Shown here: one piece after another, positions 5,653-12,896 of the stretch
Layout: the number at the start of each line of letters is the position of its first letter
How positions within the stretch are numbered: position 1 is the stretch's first letter
Assembly: GCA_032229885.1 (NCBI GenBank)
Contig: JAVYAJ010000203.1
Coordinates: 1-12,896, forward strand
Direction: 5' to 3'
DNA length: 12,896 nucleotides
Source: Anammoximicrobium sp032229885
Lineage (GTDB): Bacteria; Planctomycetota; Planctomycetia; Pirellulales; Pirellulaceae
The notes under the pieces: model-generated
The model's database searches: none
The model's input: the letters and a program-made list of their open reading frames with translations, nothing else
What the model was told of the DNA's origin: nothing
Program-made: the position numbers and the translations under genes

Positions 5653-6462
5653 ATGAAACGTATGACAATCCTCTGCTGCCTTGCCATCCTCAGCACGCTG
5701 ATGCTGGTCGAGACATCCTCGGCGCAGATCTTCAGACGCGTTTGGGAACGGCGAAAGGCGGAAGTCCGCTCGGAAGTGTACAGCCAGGTCCGACGTTCTG
5801 TCAGCGATGAGCTGAGCGCAAAGCTGGATACCGATCTGGCAGAGCAGATGGACACGGCAAAAGATCAGTTGAAGATCGTGACCGAACAGCAGGTCGCCGC
5901 GGAAGCCGAGAAGCTCGCCGCGATGGTCCAGGCCGAAGTCGCCAAGATGCGCGAAGAGGCCCAAAGCTTGATCGCGGCAGAGGCAACCAAGCTGCAACAG
6001 TCGGCCTCCGAGCAAATCAAGGCTATCAAGGGCGAGGCCGAAGCCAAAGTAGCTGCCGAAGCCAAACAATTGAACGAAGACGTCAAGTCGCAGTTGGCCA
6101 AGCTTCAAGAGGACAATGCCAAACGACTGGACGAACAAATCAAGGCACAAGTTGCCGAACTTGAACAGCACAACGCCAAGCGGATGCAAGAGGCGATCGC
6201 CACATCCACGGCGCAGGCCGAAAAACTGGCGGCTGACCTCAGAAAGGCCATCGACGACAAACTGGCCGAAGTCCCAGATCAGGTCGCCGTCGAGCTGCGG
6301 AAGCAAGCTGAAAAGCTGAAGGCCGAGTTTAGCGCATCGTCGACGCCAGCCGCGCCCGAGCCTGCCTCGGACGAATCGCAACCCGCTTCGAAGGAAGCCA
6401 TCGTGCCCACCGCCGCCAAGGTAGTGCAGGACGAGGATCACGCTGCGCCCGACGAAAACTAG
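5653..6462 (+). CDS. Secreted coiled-coil protein
   Basis: A 269-residue protein from the ATG at 5653. An in-frame TTG at 5638 would add five residues before the signal peptide. The ATG is preferred because the purine run AAGGGGGGAA (5641-5650) acts as its ribosome-binding site. Residues 1-24 are a signal peptide with probable cleavage after SSA, before Gln25. Residues about 45-225 are rich in Ala, Glu, Lys and Gln with heptad-like spacing, and contain repeated units such as AEAEKLAAM, KLQQSASEQI and QAEKLAADLRKAI. They should form a long coiled coil, giving a rod in the periplasm or outside. The tail (about 230-269) is Pro/Ser/Ala/Asp-rich and probably disordered. No transmembrane helix or enzyme motif follows the signal. 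It may scaffold or tether envelope components. I cannot name a family. Confidence 0.85.
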   Translation: MKRMTILCCLAILSTLMLVETSSAQIFRRVWERRKAEVRSEVYSQVRRSVSDELSAKLDTDLAEQMDTAKDQLKIVTEQQVAAEAEKLAAMVQAEVAKMREEAQSLIAAEATKLQQSASEQIKAIKGEAEAKVAAEAKQLNEDVKSQLAKLQEDNAKRLDEQIKAQVAELEQHNAKRMQEAIATSTAQAEKLAADLRKAIDDKLAEVPDQVAVELRKQAEKLKAEFSASSTPAAPEPASDESQPASKEAIVPTAAKVVQDEDHAAPDEN

Positions 6463-6655
6463 CGCGACGTCACGGCTACATGTTGAGAGGGCCACGATCG
6501 TCAGGACGCGGCCAACCGCGTGCTCTGGCGAGAACCGCAACCCGAAAAGCATGGTTGGGCAACGCACGCGCGCCGGAAATCAGACTTGGTCGGACATGGA
6601 ACGGGAATCCATCCCCCATTTCCAGAAGAACGATTTGGACACGACGTAACAGCCA
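6463..6655. other. Gene-free stretch after the coiled-coil gene
   Basis: No gene or terminator hairpin is visible here. It leads into the leucyl-tRNA synthetase-like remnant, whose upstream coding part I could not find in any frame. Confidence 0.4.
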
Positions 6656-6812
6656 GTGGAATGGCTGGACTGCGACTGCCCAGGAAACGAGCAAGCCACC
6701 CGCTTGGACGCCTGCGTCGCCGACTGGCTCAAAGGCAGGGAGATCGTCAAACAGGGAGATCGTCAAAGTCGTCATCATGCCAAGGCGGATGGTCAATTTC
6801 GTCGTCCGCTGA
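6656..6812 (+). pseudogene. Remnant of the 3' end of a leucyl-tRNA synthetase-like gene, frameshifted
   Basis: From 6656 one frame reads EWLDCDCPGNEQATRLDACV and then ADWLKGREIVK. A second frame, ending at the TGA at 6810-6812, reads VVIMPRRMVNFVVR. A perfect 16-bp tandem duplication (6736-6767) sits exactly between them. Removing one copy joins the two frames into one, ending ...ADWLKGREIVKVVIMPRRM-VNFVVR. That ending matches the characteristic C-terminus of bacterial leucyl-tRNA synthetases (GK.I.KVIVVP..LVN.VV). Only about 45 codons remain, a TAA at 6647-6649 closes the frame upstream, and there is no ribosome-binding site. It is therefore a non-functional fragment. The frameshift is seen directly; the family call comes from recalled motif resemblance. 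Confidence 0.55.
6736..6767 (+). repeat. Perfect 16-bp tandem duplication
   Basis: CAGGGAGATCGTCAAA occurs twice in direct contact (6736-6751, 6752-6767). Since 16 is not a multiple of three, it shifts the frame of the leucyl-tRNA synthetase-like remnant. Confidence 0.9.
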
Positions 6813-6890
6813 GGAAGCCGCGCCGGGCGCCGACGCGATGGCGGCCGCGGCTGCGACGCACGGCTTGAACGCCCCAGCGCGCCGGTTGCC

Positions 6891-6927
6891 CGGCCCGGCG
6901 GGCCGTGACGACGCGCCCGCCGGGCCG
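6891..6927. terminator. Perfect 13-bp GC hairpin
   Basis: CGGCCCGGCGGGC (6891-6903) and its exact reverse complement (6915-6927) flank an 11-nt loop. The stem is entirely G-C. It lies 79 bases after the stop codon of the leucyl-tRNA synthetase-like remnant, so it may be that gene's old transcription-stop hairpin carried along. No T-tract follows on either strand. Confidence 0.4.
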
Positions 6928-7690
6928 CATTTTCCGCCGGCGTCGAGCACCGCTGCGCCCGAGCTTGCGCCCACTGCGCCAAACCCCGGATGCAGAGGGG
7001 CTGGTCTCCATCCGGGAACAGGCCGCCGACGATCCTTGTTCTGTTTACTCATCAACGCAAACACAGCTAAACTCAACATCCCGCCGAAACATAACACGAG
7101 GGATAACCCGGCCGAATCGCGAGCTGGCGTAGTTGGCAGAAACACACCACGCTGGTCCGGCGCGCAGAACTCGCTTTGCGATTCAAAGCCAGACTCTCAA
7201 ACGTGTGGGTAAAGACAAGCTGGTTCTCTCAGGATCGGCAGGCTGAGCCCTCTAGACGCCTGCCTCCAGACAAATGGCGTCCGAAGGCCGCCGATCACGG
7301 CAACGCGGCCGTCCCGACCGTTTCGTCCGCGCCGCCCGGGTCGTGTTGCGCTCGCCCTGCCTTTGATGGAGCCGCATGTCTTGGACGCTATAATCAGGTT
7401 CGCGCGCTGGTGTGCTGCCAGCCAGACAATAGGTGGTGAACGCCAGGGATCAACAGCGCCCACGGCTGCGCACGAGCCGCGCCGATGATGACAAGCTGGC
7501 ACTAGTGCGCGTGCGTCACGTATCGGTCTCCCGAACCATTGCCACGTTGCGCCTTGCACTCTTGAATTTCAGAAGCAGCGTTTGGCCGCGTTCGCCAAGA
7601 GCGTCGAGCCTTGTGCTGTTCTGACGTCGCCTGTGGTGATGGTCTCGTGGGCAGCCAAGGTTTCCGACGCCCTTTTTGGTTTGGAACAAG
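6928..7690. other. Gene-free leader region of the helicase-nuclease gene
   Basis: I find no convincing gene. A minus-strand frame from a GTG at 7145 contains a hydrophobic stretch near its start, but it ends inside the leucyl-tRNA synthetase-like remnant, read antisense. A plus-strand frame at 7433-7624 has no ribosome-binding site. A TGA at 7637-7639 closes the frame of the large gene upstream. Confidence 0.4.
7363..7394 (+). promoter_or_regulatory. Weak candidate promoter of the helicase-nuclease gene
   Basis: A perfect TATAAT (7389-7394) is preceded by TTGATG (7363-7368), but the 20-base spacing is longer than ideal. It would leave a leader of almost 300 bases before the ATG at 7691. Confidence 0.2.
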
Positions 7691-10600
7691 ATGGCAGAAA
7701 GAGACGAAGCGGCATCCAGGCCGGATCCTATTCGGAACAAGGCGATCCGGTTATTTCAATATCTAGGCGCACTTGCCGAGCTGCGTGCAAAGAACGTGCG
7801 CGACGTGACGTCCTACGAGGCGGTCTTCTGGTTCAATGAATTGCCGTGTGAAAAGGAATGCTACACGCCCGCTTGGAACGGTGGAGAGGCAGCCGATGAA
7901 CAGAACTGGTTACGGATCGATAAACCGCTCAAGCCTGTTTTGTCCCTCCCGCCCGCGGAATGTGAGCACTGGTTTGACGCCGCGACGTTGGACGATGTCT
8001 CTGCGGAACCTCGACTATACGATGAGATCGTGGATCCGCAATGGCTCCAGCGCGACAGGGAGAATGATGAATCTGATCCGACGTCGCCTCCGTACCTCCT
8101 GCTCAGCGACCATTCACGCGTAGCCGCCGCGTGGAGCGAGTATCTTGAAACGAACTGGCGTCCTTGGCGCATTCAGTATCAGCGATGGGCGCGTGTCCAG
8201 CGGGCGTACCGCAAGCTCTTCGCGATCTACCAGGAGCAGCAACGACGCGGCGAGCAATACGAACTGCTGCTCGGCGTCGGCGCGCTCGTCTGGCGAACCC
8301 CCAGCGGCCAGACAGTGCGCCGACCGATTGTGACTGCGCGGGTGACGATTGACATCGAACGCGAGTCGGGTTGCATCACGATTGCTCCGGCCATGGATGG
8401 CGCCAATTTCAGCCTCGAGCAGGACATGTTGGAGGTCAACGAGCGACCGCTACTCCAGGATCAGCGAGCAATCGAAAATGGGATTTCCAACCTCGAATCG
8501 CCATGGAATCGAGAGGTCATTACGCCGATTCTGAAAAGCTGGCTCCATACACTGCCTTCGGCGGCCGATGCTGTTTATCATGACGTGCTCGATTGTCCGG
8601 ACCGCGCAGCAGAAACGCCGCAGTTGGCCTTTGCGCCTATCTTGATCTTGCGCAAACGCGGTGCCCAGACGGTGCGCGAAATGCTCAGAAGGATTGTCAA
8701 AGGATTGCGTGAGGGAAAGTCGATCCCTCATGGCGTTCGCCAGCTCTGTGGCGCGGTGGACGATTCGCACCGACCGGACGGCTTGGTTTCCGAAGGCCTC
8801 TCGACGCCCGACGGCATACCCGACGACATACTATTCCCATTGCCTAGCAATGATGAACAACTTGCGATCATACGTCGTCTCTATGATCGCTCCGCGGTTC
8901 TGGTTCAAGGCCCGCCGGGAACAGGCAAGAGCCACACCATCGTGAATCTTGTCAGCCATCTCTTGGCCTGTGGTCGGCGTGTTCTCGTAACCAGTCAGAC
9001 GCCCCGGGCGTTGAAGGTGCTGCGTGACAAGATTCCTGAGCCGATTCTTCCTTTGACCGTCAGTCTGCTCGGAGAAGACGCTGAATCGCGACACAATCTT
9101 GAACATTCGGTACAGGGCATTCTTCGCTACGTCAACACAACTAATCCCGCCCACACCCAACGGCACATCGATCAGGCGACACAGGAGCGGGGATCATTGA
9201 AGAGCGCGCTCGCAGCCTTGCGCCGTCAGCAGCTCGAGCTACGCGAAGCTGAAACCAACACCTATTTTGTTCTTGGGACGTCTTATCAGGGGACAGCGCA
9301 AGCCATCGCCCAAGCAGTAGCGCGCGATAGCTGCGATTGTTCGTGGCTGAGTGACACGATTGCCGCTACACCAGAGCCTCCTTTAACCAACGACGAGTTA
9401 CAAGAACTGTATTCCCTCTGGGAACGGCAGCGTGACCATTCGCTTGTCGGTGCGTTGCCTGAGCTGGCTACGTTGCCGACGGCCGACGCTTTCGAGAAGG
9501 CCGCTGAGGCATATGTCAACGCCCAGACTGCCTTGGCGCAGTTTGGCGAACTCGCTGACGCCCCCTCCGTGCAAGGATTGCGACGCCTCGGCCGAAGCCA
9601 GCTCAGCGAGCTGCAGAGCATTGCTCCACACGTCATTCAGCTTTCCGAATGGATCGCGAAGAGAACGGAGCCCTGGAGTGTTCGCGTTCGACAGGAGGTG
9701 TTTACTGGGCGCGCACTGACCTGGATATCTTTGGAGGCTGCCACCAGCAAGGCCCTCGAGTCTCTGGCTGGCCATCTGGATGGAGGCAGCGACGCAGACT
9801 TGGAGACGCCGCCGGGGGTTTCGCGTTCGCGACTGTTGGCGGATGCGACGGATCTCCTCGTCCATTTAAACTCTGGACGTTCTTTGGGCTTCGGGATATT
9901 CCGTCCGCGCGTAGTCAAGCGGTGCACCTACTTGTGGCGCGACACTCGCCTGGCGGGGCGCCGATGCGATTCGCCTGCTGTGCTCGCCTCGCTCATGGCG
10001 CATCTGCGGGCGCAACAGATGTTGGACCGGACTTGGCAAGAGTGGAGTCACATCGCTGTCCCCCCCACGGGCACCTCGCGCCATCGCTTGGCGTGCCTCA
10101 AGCACTGCCGGAATGTTCTGAGGGCAATTCTGCAACTCAGACAGCTCGCTTCCGACATCGAAAACATCACTGGCGAGACGACGGGAGCAGCGGACCCGGC
10201 GCATAGCACGGCCTGGGGAGAAGAATTGCTTTCTCGCGTCCAAGTAGCACTTGCGTTGTTGGACGCGTGGGACGCCCAGGCGAACCTCAGCGCTCTCAGC
10301 GATCGGGTAATCCATTGTCGAACCCTTGCTGAGGCCCACCCGATCGCAGGCGATCTGGCGGTCTCGGCGGAACAGGGCAACGTGAGAGATTACCGCCAGC
10401 ACTTGGAGAGATTAGCCGAACTTCACCATCAAAGGTCTCTGGCCGAACGCTGCTTATCCCTTGACAGACGGCTCAGGACAGTGGCCCCGATCCTTGCGGA
10501 CACTATCAAGTCAGCCGAGACGAGGCTGGCTCTCGCGACGCGCCTCGACTCATTTGGCCGGGCCTGGGCCTGGAAACGCGCTACGGCCTGGCTCGAGCAA

Positions 10601-12778
10601 TTCACGGCCGCCCAGTCGGTGGACCTCACCAACAAGATAACCCAGACCGAACGCCGACTACAAGAGACAACCCAAGCGTTAGTGGCCTTGAAGTCATGGA
10701 AGTCTTGCCTGGAAAAGCTGACAAGCAATCCCACGCAGCAAGGCGCATTGATCGCGTGGCAGCAAATGGTCAAGAGGATCGGCAAGGGAACAGGCAAGTA
10801 CGCGGACACTTACCGCCGTGACGCCCGTAAGTACATGCGGCAGTGCCGCAACGCTATTCCCGCCTGGATCATGCCCCTTCATCGGGTGGCTGAACAAGTC
10901 GACGCGGAACCGGAAATCTTTGACGTGGTGATTGTAGACGAGTCCAGCCAAACCGGCCCTGAGGGATTGATACTGCAATATCTTGCCAAGCAATGCATAA
11001 TTGTCGGCGACGATAAGCAGATTTCGCCCGAAGGTAGATTTATCGACGGCAATCAGATTAGACTGTTGAAAGAGCAGTATCTCGATGGCGTTCCTTTCGC
11101 CGAAACGCTTGACCCGGCCACCAGTCTTTTCGACCAAGCGGCCGTTCGCTACGGAAGCCGCATCACGCTGCGTCAACACTTTCGATGTATGCCCGAGATC
11201 ATCCGCTTTTCCAACGAACTCTGCTACACCGACACGCCCTTGATCCCACTGCGGCAGTACTCGCCATCGCGATTGCCACCGATTCAGGTTCGGTTTGTGA
11301 ACGACGGCTATCGTGAGGGCAAATCCCAGAACGTCATCAACCGCCCGGAGGCTGCGGCCGTCGCGAAGACCGTGATCGACTGCCTGAACGACTCCAGATA
11401 CAAAGGCAAGTCCTTCGGGATCATTTGTCTGCAAGGCCATGCGCAGGCGCAACTGATTGAGAACCTGCTTTTGGAAGCGATCGGACCCGCGCCGTTCCAA
11501 GATGAAAGGACTCGGCTGCTGTGCGGCGACCCTTACAGTTTTCAGGGGGATGAACGAGACATCGTCTTCCTCAGTATGATTGCCTCCGTCGTAGGAGAAG
11601 GCCGCTCTGCGCCACTGACACACGAGACCTTTAGGCAGCGTTTTAACGTCGCCGCCTCTCGCGCGCGTGACCAGGCATGGGTGTTTCACAGCATTCGTGA
11701 GAGCGAGCTACACCCGGACTGTATGCGCCGTAGGCTACTGAATGCCTACTACAATCCCACCCCGCGGCCGGTAACTCGCGATGGTCATGGACGCAACATC
11801 AGCCAATTTCAGCAGGACGTGGGAGAGGCGTTAATTCGAGCGGGTTTCCGCTTAATTCCGGAATACGAGGTTGCTGGGCGATATATTGACTGGGTTGTGG
11901 AAGATGGAGAGCGACGGCTCGCCATTGAATGCGACGGCGACGCTTGGCACGGCCCGGACCGATACGAAGCCGACATGGCGCGCCAACGCATGTTAGAGCG
12001 ATGCGGGTGGACATTCATCCGGATTCGCGGCAGCGTCTTCTATGCGAATCCACCGAAGGCGATAGATGACTTGGTCTCGGCTATTCGCGCCCACGGGCTC
12101 GAACCGTGCCTAATGTCTGACGACCACGCCGCCCCGCGCGATTGGGTCCAGGAGATTTCCGGCCACGAATGCATGGTAGCGCTGGGGACGCGCGCGGCGG
12201 ACTCAACAGCGAACGGCGTCGTGCAACAACAAGAACTCTTTTCCACAGACTCAGAGGATCCCTCGCCACATGAAGTCGCGGCAGCCATGTTGAAGGCAAA
12301 CGTCACTAAGGCCAATGAGGGCCCCACGATACACTCCACTACTCGGTCGAACCCTGTGAGTGTCCAGCGCCTCCTGGAAGCATCGAAGCCCGAAGATGAC
12401 GAACTTGGCACGCCCTCAACGTCACCTAAGGCGAGGTCGCTTGCCGCGCGACCAACCTTACGACAACGAACAGTGTCCGCAAGAACGTCGGGCACGCCAA
12501 CGCCTGCTAATCAGCCAAGGAGCGATCCAGCCTCCGGAGAAAGCACGGGAACGACACCAGCGCCGGCGAAAGGAACTAGCATCGTCGTAAGTGCGCAAGA
12601 GAGACAGGCGGTGTTCAAGGCACTCAACACGGCTACTAAACCGCTTATCATGTGGCAACTTGCGGAGGCGACGAGGATCAGCCCGCACAGGATCAAGGAA
12701 GTCATCCCCGTTCTTGTGCGCGAAGGCCTTGTAAAACGTCTTGAATCGGACGATGCCGTAAGATATGTTCGGACATAG
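7691..12778 (+). CDS. Superfamily 1 helicase-nuclease with C-terminal winged helix; candidate defence protein
   Basis: A 1695-residue multidomain protein expected to unwind and cut nucleic acid in the cytoplasm. Residues 1-390: family-specific N-terminus. Motif I GPPGTGKS is at 407-414 (Lys413). About 670 mainly helical residues separate it from motif II DESSQ (1083-1087); GDDKQISP is at 1106-1113, LRQHFRC at 1160-1166, QGDERD at 1285-1290 and NVAASRAR at 1319-1326. All motifs fit Upf1/Dna2-like (COG1112) helicases. Residues 1373-1472 form an MTES_1575/Vsr-like PD-(D/E)XK nuclease: Glu1379, Asp1400 and ECDGDAWHG at 1413-1421. A Thr/Ser/Pro-rich linker (1475-1633) leads to a winged helix (about 1634-1695). 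The ATG at 7691 is chosen over an in-frame TTG at 7676; both have weak ribosome-binding sites. No key residue is missing. Related helicase-Vsr proteins (Hhe-like) act in phage defence; that role is inferred. A repair role is possible. Confidence 0.9.
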   Translation: MAERDEAASRPDPIRNKAIRLFQYLGALAELRAKNVRDVTSYEAVFWFNELPCEKECYTPAWNGGEAADEQNWLRIDKPLKPVLSLPPAECEHWFDAATLDDVSAEPRLYDEIVDPQWLQRDRENDESDPTSPPYLLLSDHSRVAAAWSEYLETNWRPWRIQYQRWARVQRAYRKLFAIYQEQQRRGEQYELLLGVGALVWRTPSGQTVRRPIVTARVTIDIERESGCITIAPAMDGANFSLEQDMLEVNERPLLQDQRAIENGISNLESPWNREVITPILKSWLHTLPSAADAVYHDVLDCPDRAAETPQLAFAPILILRKRGAQTVREMLRRIVKGLREGKSIPHGVRQLCGAVDDSHRPDGLVSEGLSTPDGIPDDILFPLPSNDEQLAIIRRLYDRSAVLVQGPPGTGKSHTIVNLVSHLLACGRRVLVTSQTPRALKVLRDKIPEPILPLTVSLLGEDAESRHNLEHSVQGILRYVNTTNPAHTQRHIDQATQERGSLKSALAALRRQQLELREAETNTYFVLGTSYQGTAQAIAQAVARDSCDCSWLSDTIAATPEPPLTNDELQELYSLWERQRDHSLVGALPELATLPTADAFEKAAEAYVNAQTALAQFGELADAPSVQGLRRLGRSQLSELQSIAPHVIQLSEWIAKRTEPWSVRVRQEVFTGRALTWISLEAATSKALESLAGHLDGGSDADLETPPGVSRSRLLADATDLLVHLNSGRSLGFGIFRPRVVKRCTYLWRDTRLAGRRCDSPAVLASLMAHLRAQQMLDRTWQEWSHIAVPPTGTSRHRLACLKHCRNVLRAILQLRQLASDIENITGETTGAADPAHSTAWGEELLSRVQVALALLDAWDAQANLSALSDRVIHCRTLAEAHPIAGDLAVSAEQGNVRDYRQHLERLAELHHQRSLAERCLSLDRRLRTVAPILADTIKSAETRLALATRLDSFGRAWAWKRATAWLEQFTAAQSVDLTNKITQTERRLQETTQALVALKSWKSCLEKLTSNPTQQGALIAWQQMVKRIGKGTGKYADTYRRDARKYMRQCRNAIPAWIMPLHRVAEQVDAEPEIFDVVIVDESSQTGPEGLILQYLAKQCIIVGDDKQISPEGRFIDGNQIRLLKEQYLDGVPFAETLDPATSLFDQAAVRYGSRITLRQHFRCMPEIIRFSNELCYTDTPLIPLRQYSPSRLPPIQVRFVNDGYREGKSQNVINRPEAAAVAKTVIDCLNDSRYKGKSFGIICLQGHAQAQLIENLLLEAIGPAPFQDERTRLLCGDPYSFQGDERDIVFLSMIASVVGEGRSAPLTHETFRQRFNVAASRARDQAWVFHSIRESELHPDCMRRRLLNAYYNPTPRPVTRDGHGRNISQFQQDVGEALIRAGFRLIPEYEVAGRYIDWVVEDGERRLAIECDGDAWHGPDRYEADMARQRMLERCGWTFIRIRGSVFYANPPKAIDDLVSAIRAHGLEPCLMSDDHAAPRDWVQEISGHECMVALGTRAADSTANGVVQQQELFSTDSEDPSPHEVAAAMLKANVTKANEGPTIHSTTRSNPVSVQRLLEASKPEDDELGTPSTSPKARSLAARPTLRQRTVSARTSGTPTPANQPRSDPASGESTGTTPAPAKGTSIVVSAQERQAVFKALNTATKPLIMWQLAEATRISPHRIKEVIPVLVREGLVKRLESDDAVRYVRT

Positions 12779-12858
12779 AGTCGCGTGCGTGCATGTCGCG
12801 GTGTGTTGGTTCTCCGGGAACTGGAATTCTTGCCGTCTGGCGTTAGCGAGTCGTGAGG

Positions 12859-12895
12859 GGCATCCTGCCGGAAGCGTCGCGGCATCGTGCCGCGA
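12859..12895. repeat. Two palindromes after the helicase-nuclease gene
   Basis: GGCA-TCC-TGCC (12859-12869) is followed by an 8-bp stem TCGCGGCA/TGCCGCGA with loop TCG (12877-12895). The second shares its CGCGGCA...TGCCGCG core with 245-263. They start about 80 bases after the stop codon at 12778. They may protect the mRNA 3' end or simply be dispersed repeats. No T-tract is present before the window ends. Confidence 0.55.
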
Positions 12896-12896
12896 A

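Noticed and set aside
5452..6567. 371-codon minus-strand frame with hydrophobic Leu/Phe-rich segments
   Set aside because: It is the antisense reading of the Ala/Glu/Lys/Gln-rich coiled-coil gene, which naturally yields Leu/Phe/Cys-rich sequence; no independent support.
6747..7145. 132-codon minus-strand frame from a GTG, with a possible transmembrane helix (LSLVLCFGGMLSLAVFAL) and acidic tail
   Set aside because: Its C-terminal part is antisense to the leucyl-tRNA synthetase-like remnant, and the start has no good ribosome-binding site. A small membrane protein in the first half cannot be fully excluded.
10694..11689. 331-codon minus-strand frame inside the helicase-nuclease gene
   Set aside because: It is antisense to the helicase motifs II-VI, which are plainly conserved on the plus strand.

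Overview
The window most likely comes from a planctomycete (Planctomycetota). The best evidence is an intact DUF1559 (SBP_bac_10) gene, encoding a secreted protein with a type IV pilin-like N-terminus, a family greatly expanded in that phylum. Close to it is a short lipoprotein with a carboxypeptidase-regulatory-like fold, a frequent partner of such genes. High G+C, low gene density and several extracytoplasmic proteins with clear signal sequences agree. The assignment rests on gene families and was not tested by a search.

Layout. 1-509: no gene, several short perfect palindromes. 510-1172 (+): a Pro/Ala/Glu-rich lipoprotein followed by a strong hairpin. 1173-2386: no intact gene, but dispersed repeats, a REP-like inverted pair and two gene fragments on opposite strands. 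2387-3460 (-): DUF1559 protein. 3461-4160: divergent intergenic region with a good intrinsic terminator on the minus strand that no recognised gene needs. 4161-4658 (+): lipoprotein. 4659-5652: second copies of the two dispersed repeats. 5653-6462 (+): secreted coiled-coil protein. 6463-7690: no intact gene, but a remnant resembling the 3' end of leucyl-tRNA synthetase, broken by a 16-bp tandem duplication, then a 13-bp GC hairpin. 7691-12778 (+): a 1695-residue superfamily 1 helicase with a C-terminal PD-(D/E)XK (MTES_1575/Vsr-like) nuclease and a terminal winged helix. 12779-12896: two palindromes.

The envelope genes (510, 2387, 4161, 5653) look like independent transcription units with their own ribosome-binding sites, not one operon. 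The large helicase-nuclease stands alone among repeats and gene debris. Its architecture resembles single-gene nucleic-acid-targeting immunity proteins, and it is the best candidate here for an under-described system. No tRNA, rRNA, CRISPR array or intact transposase was seen.
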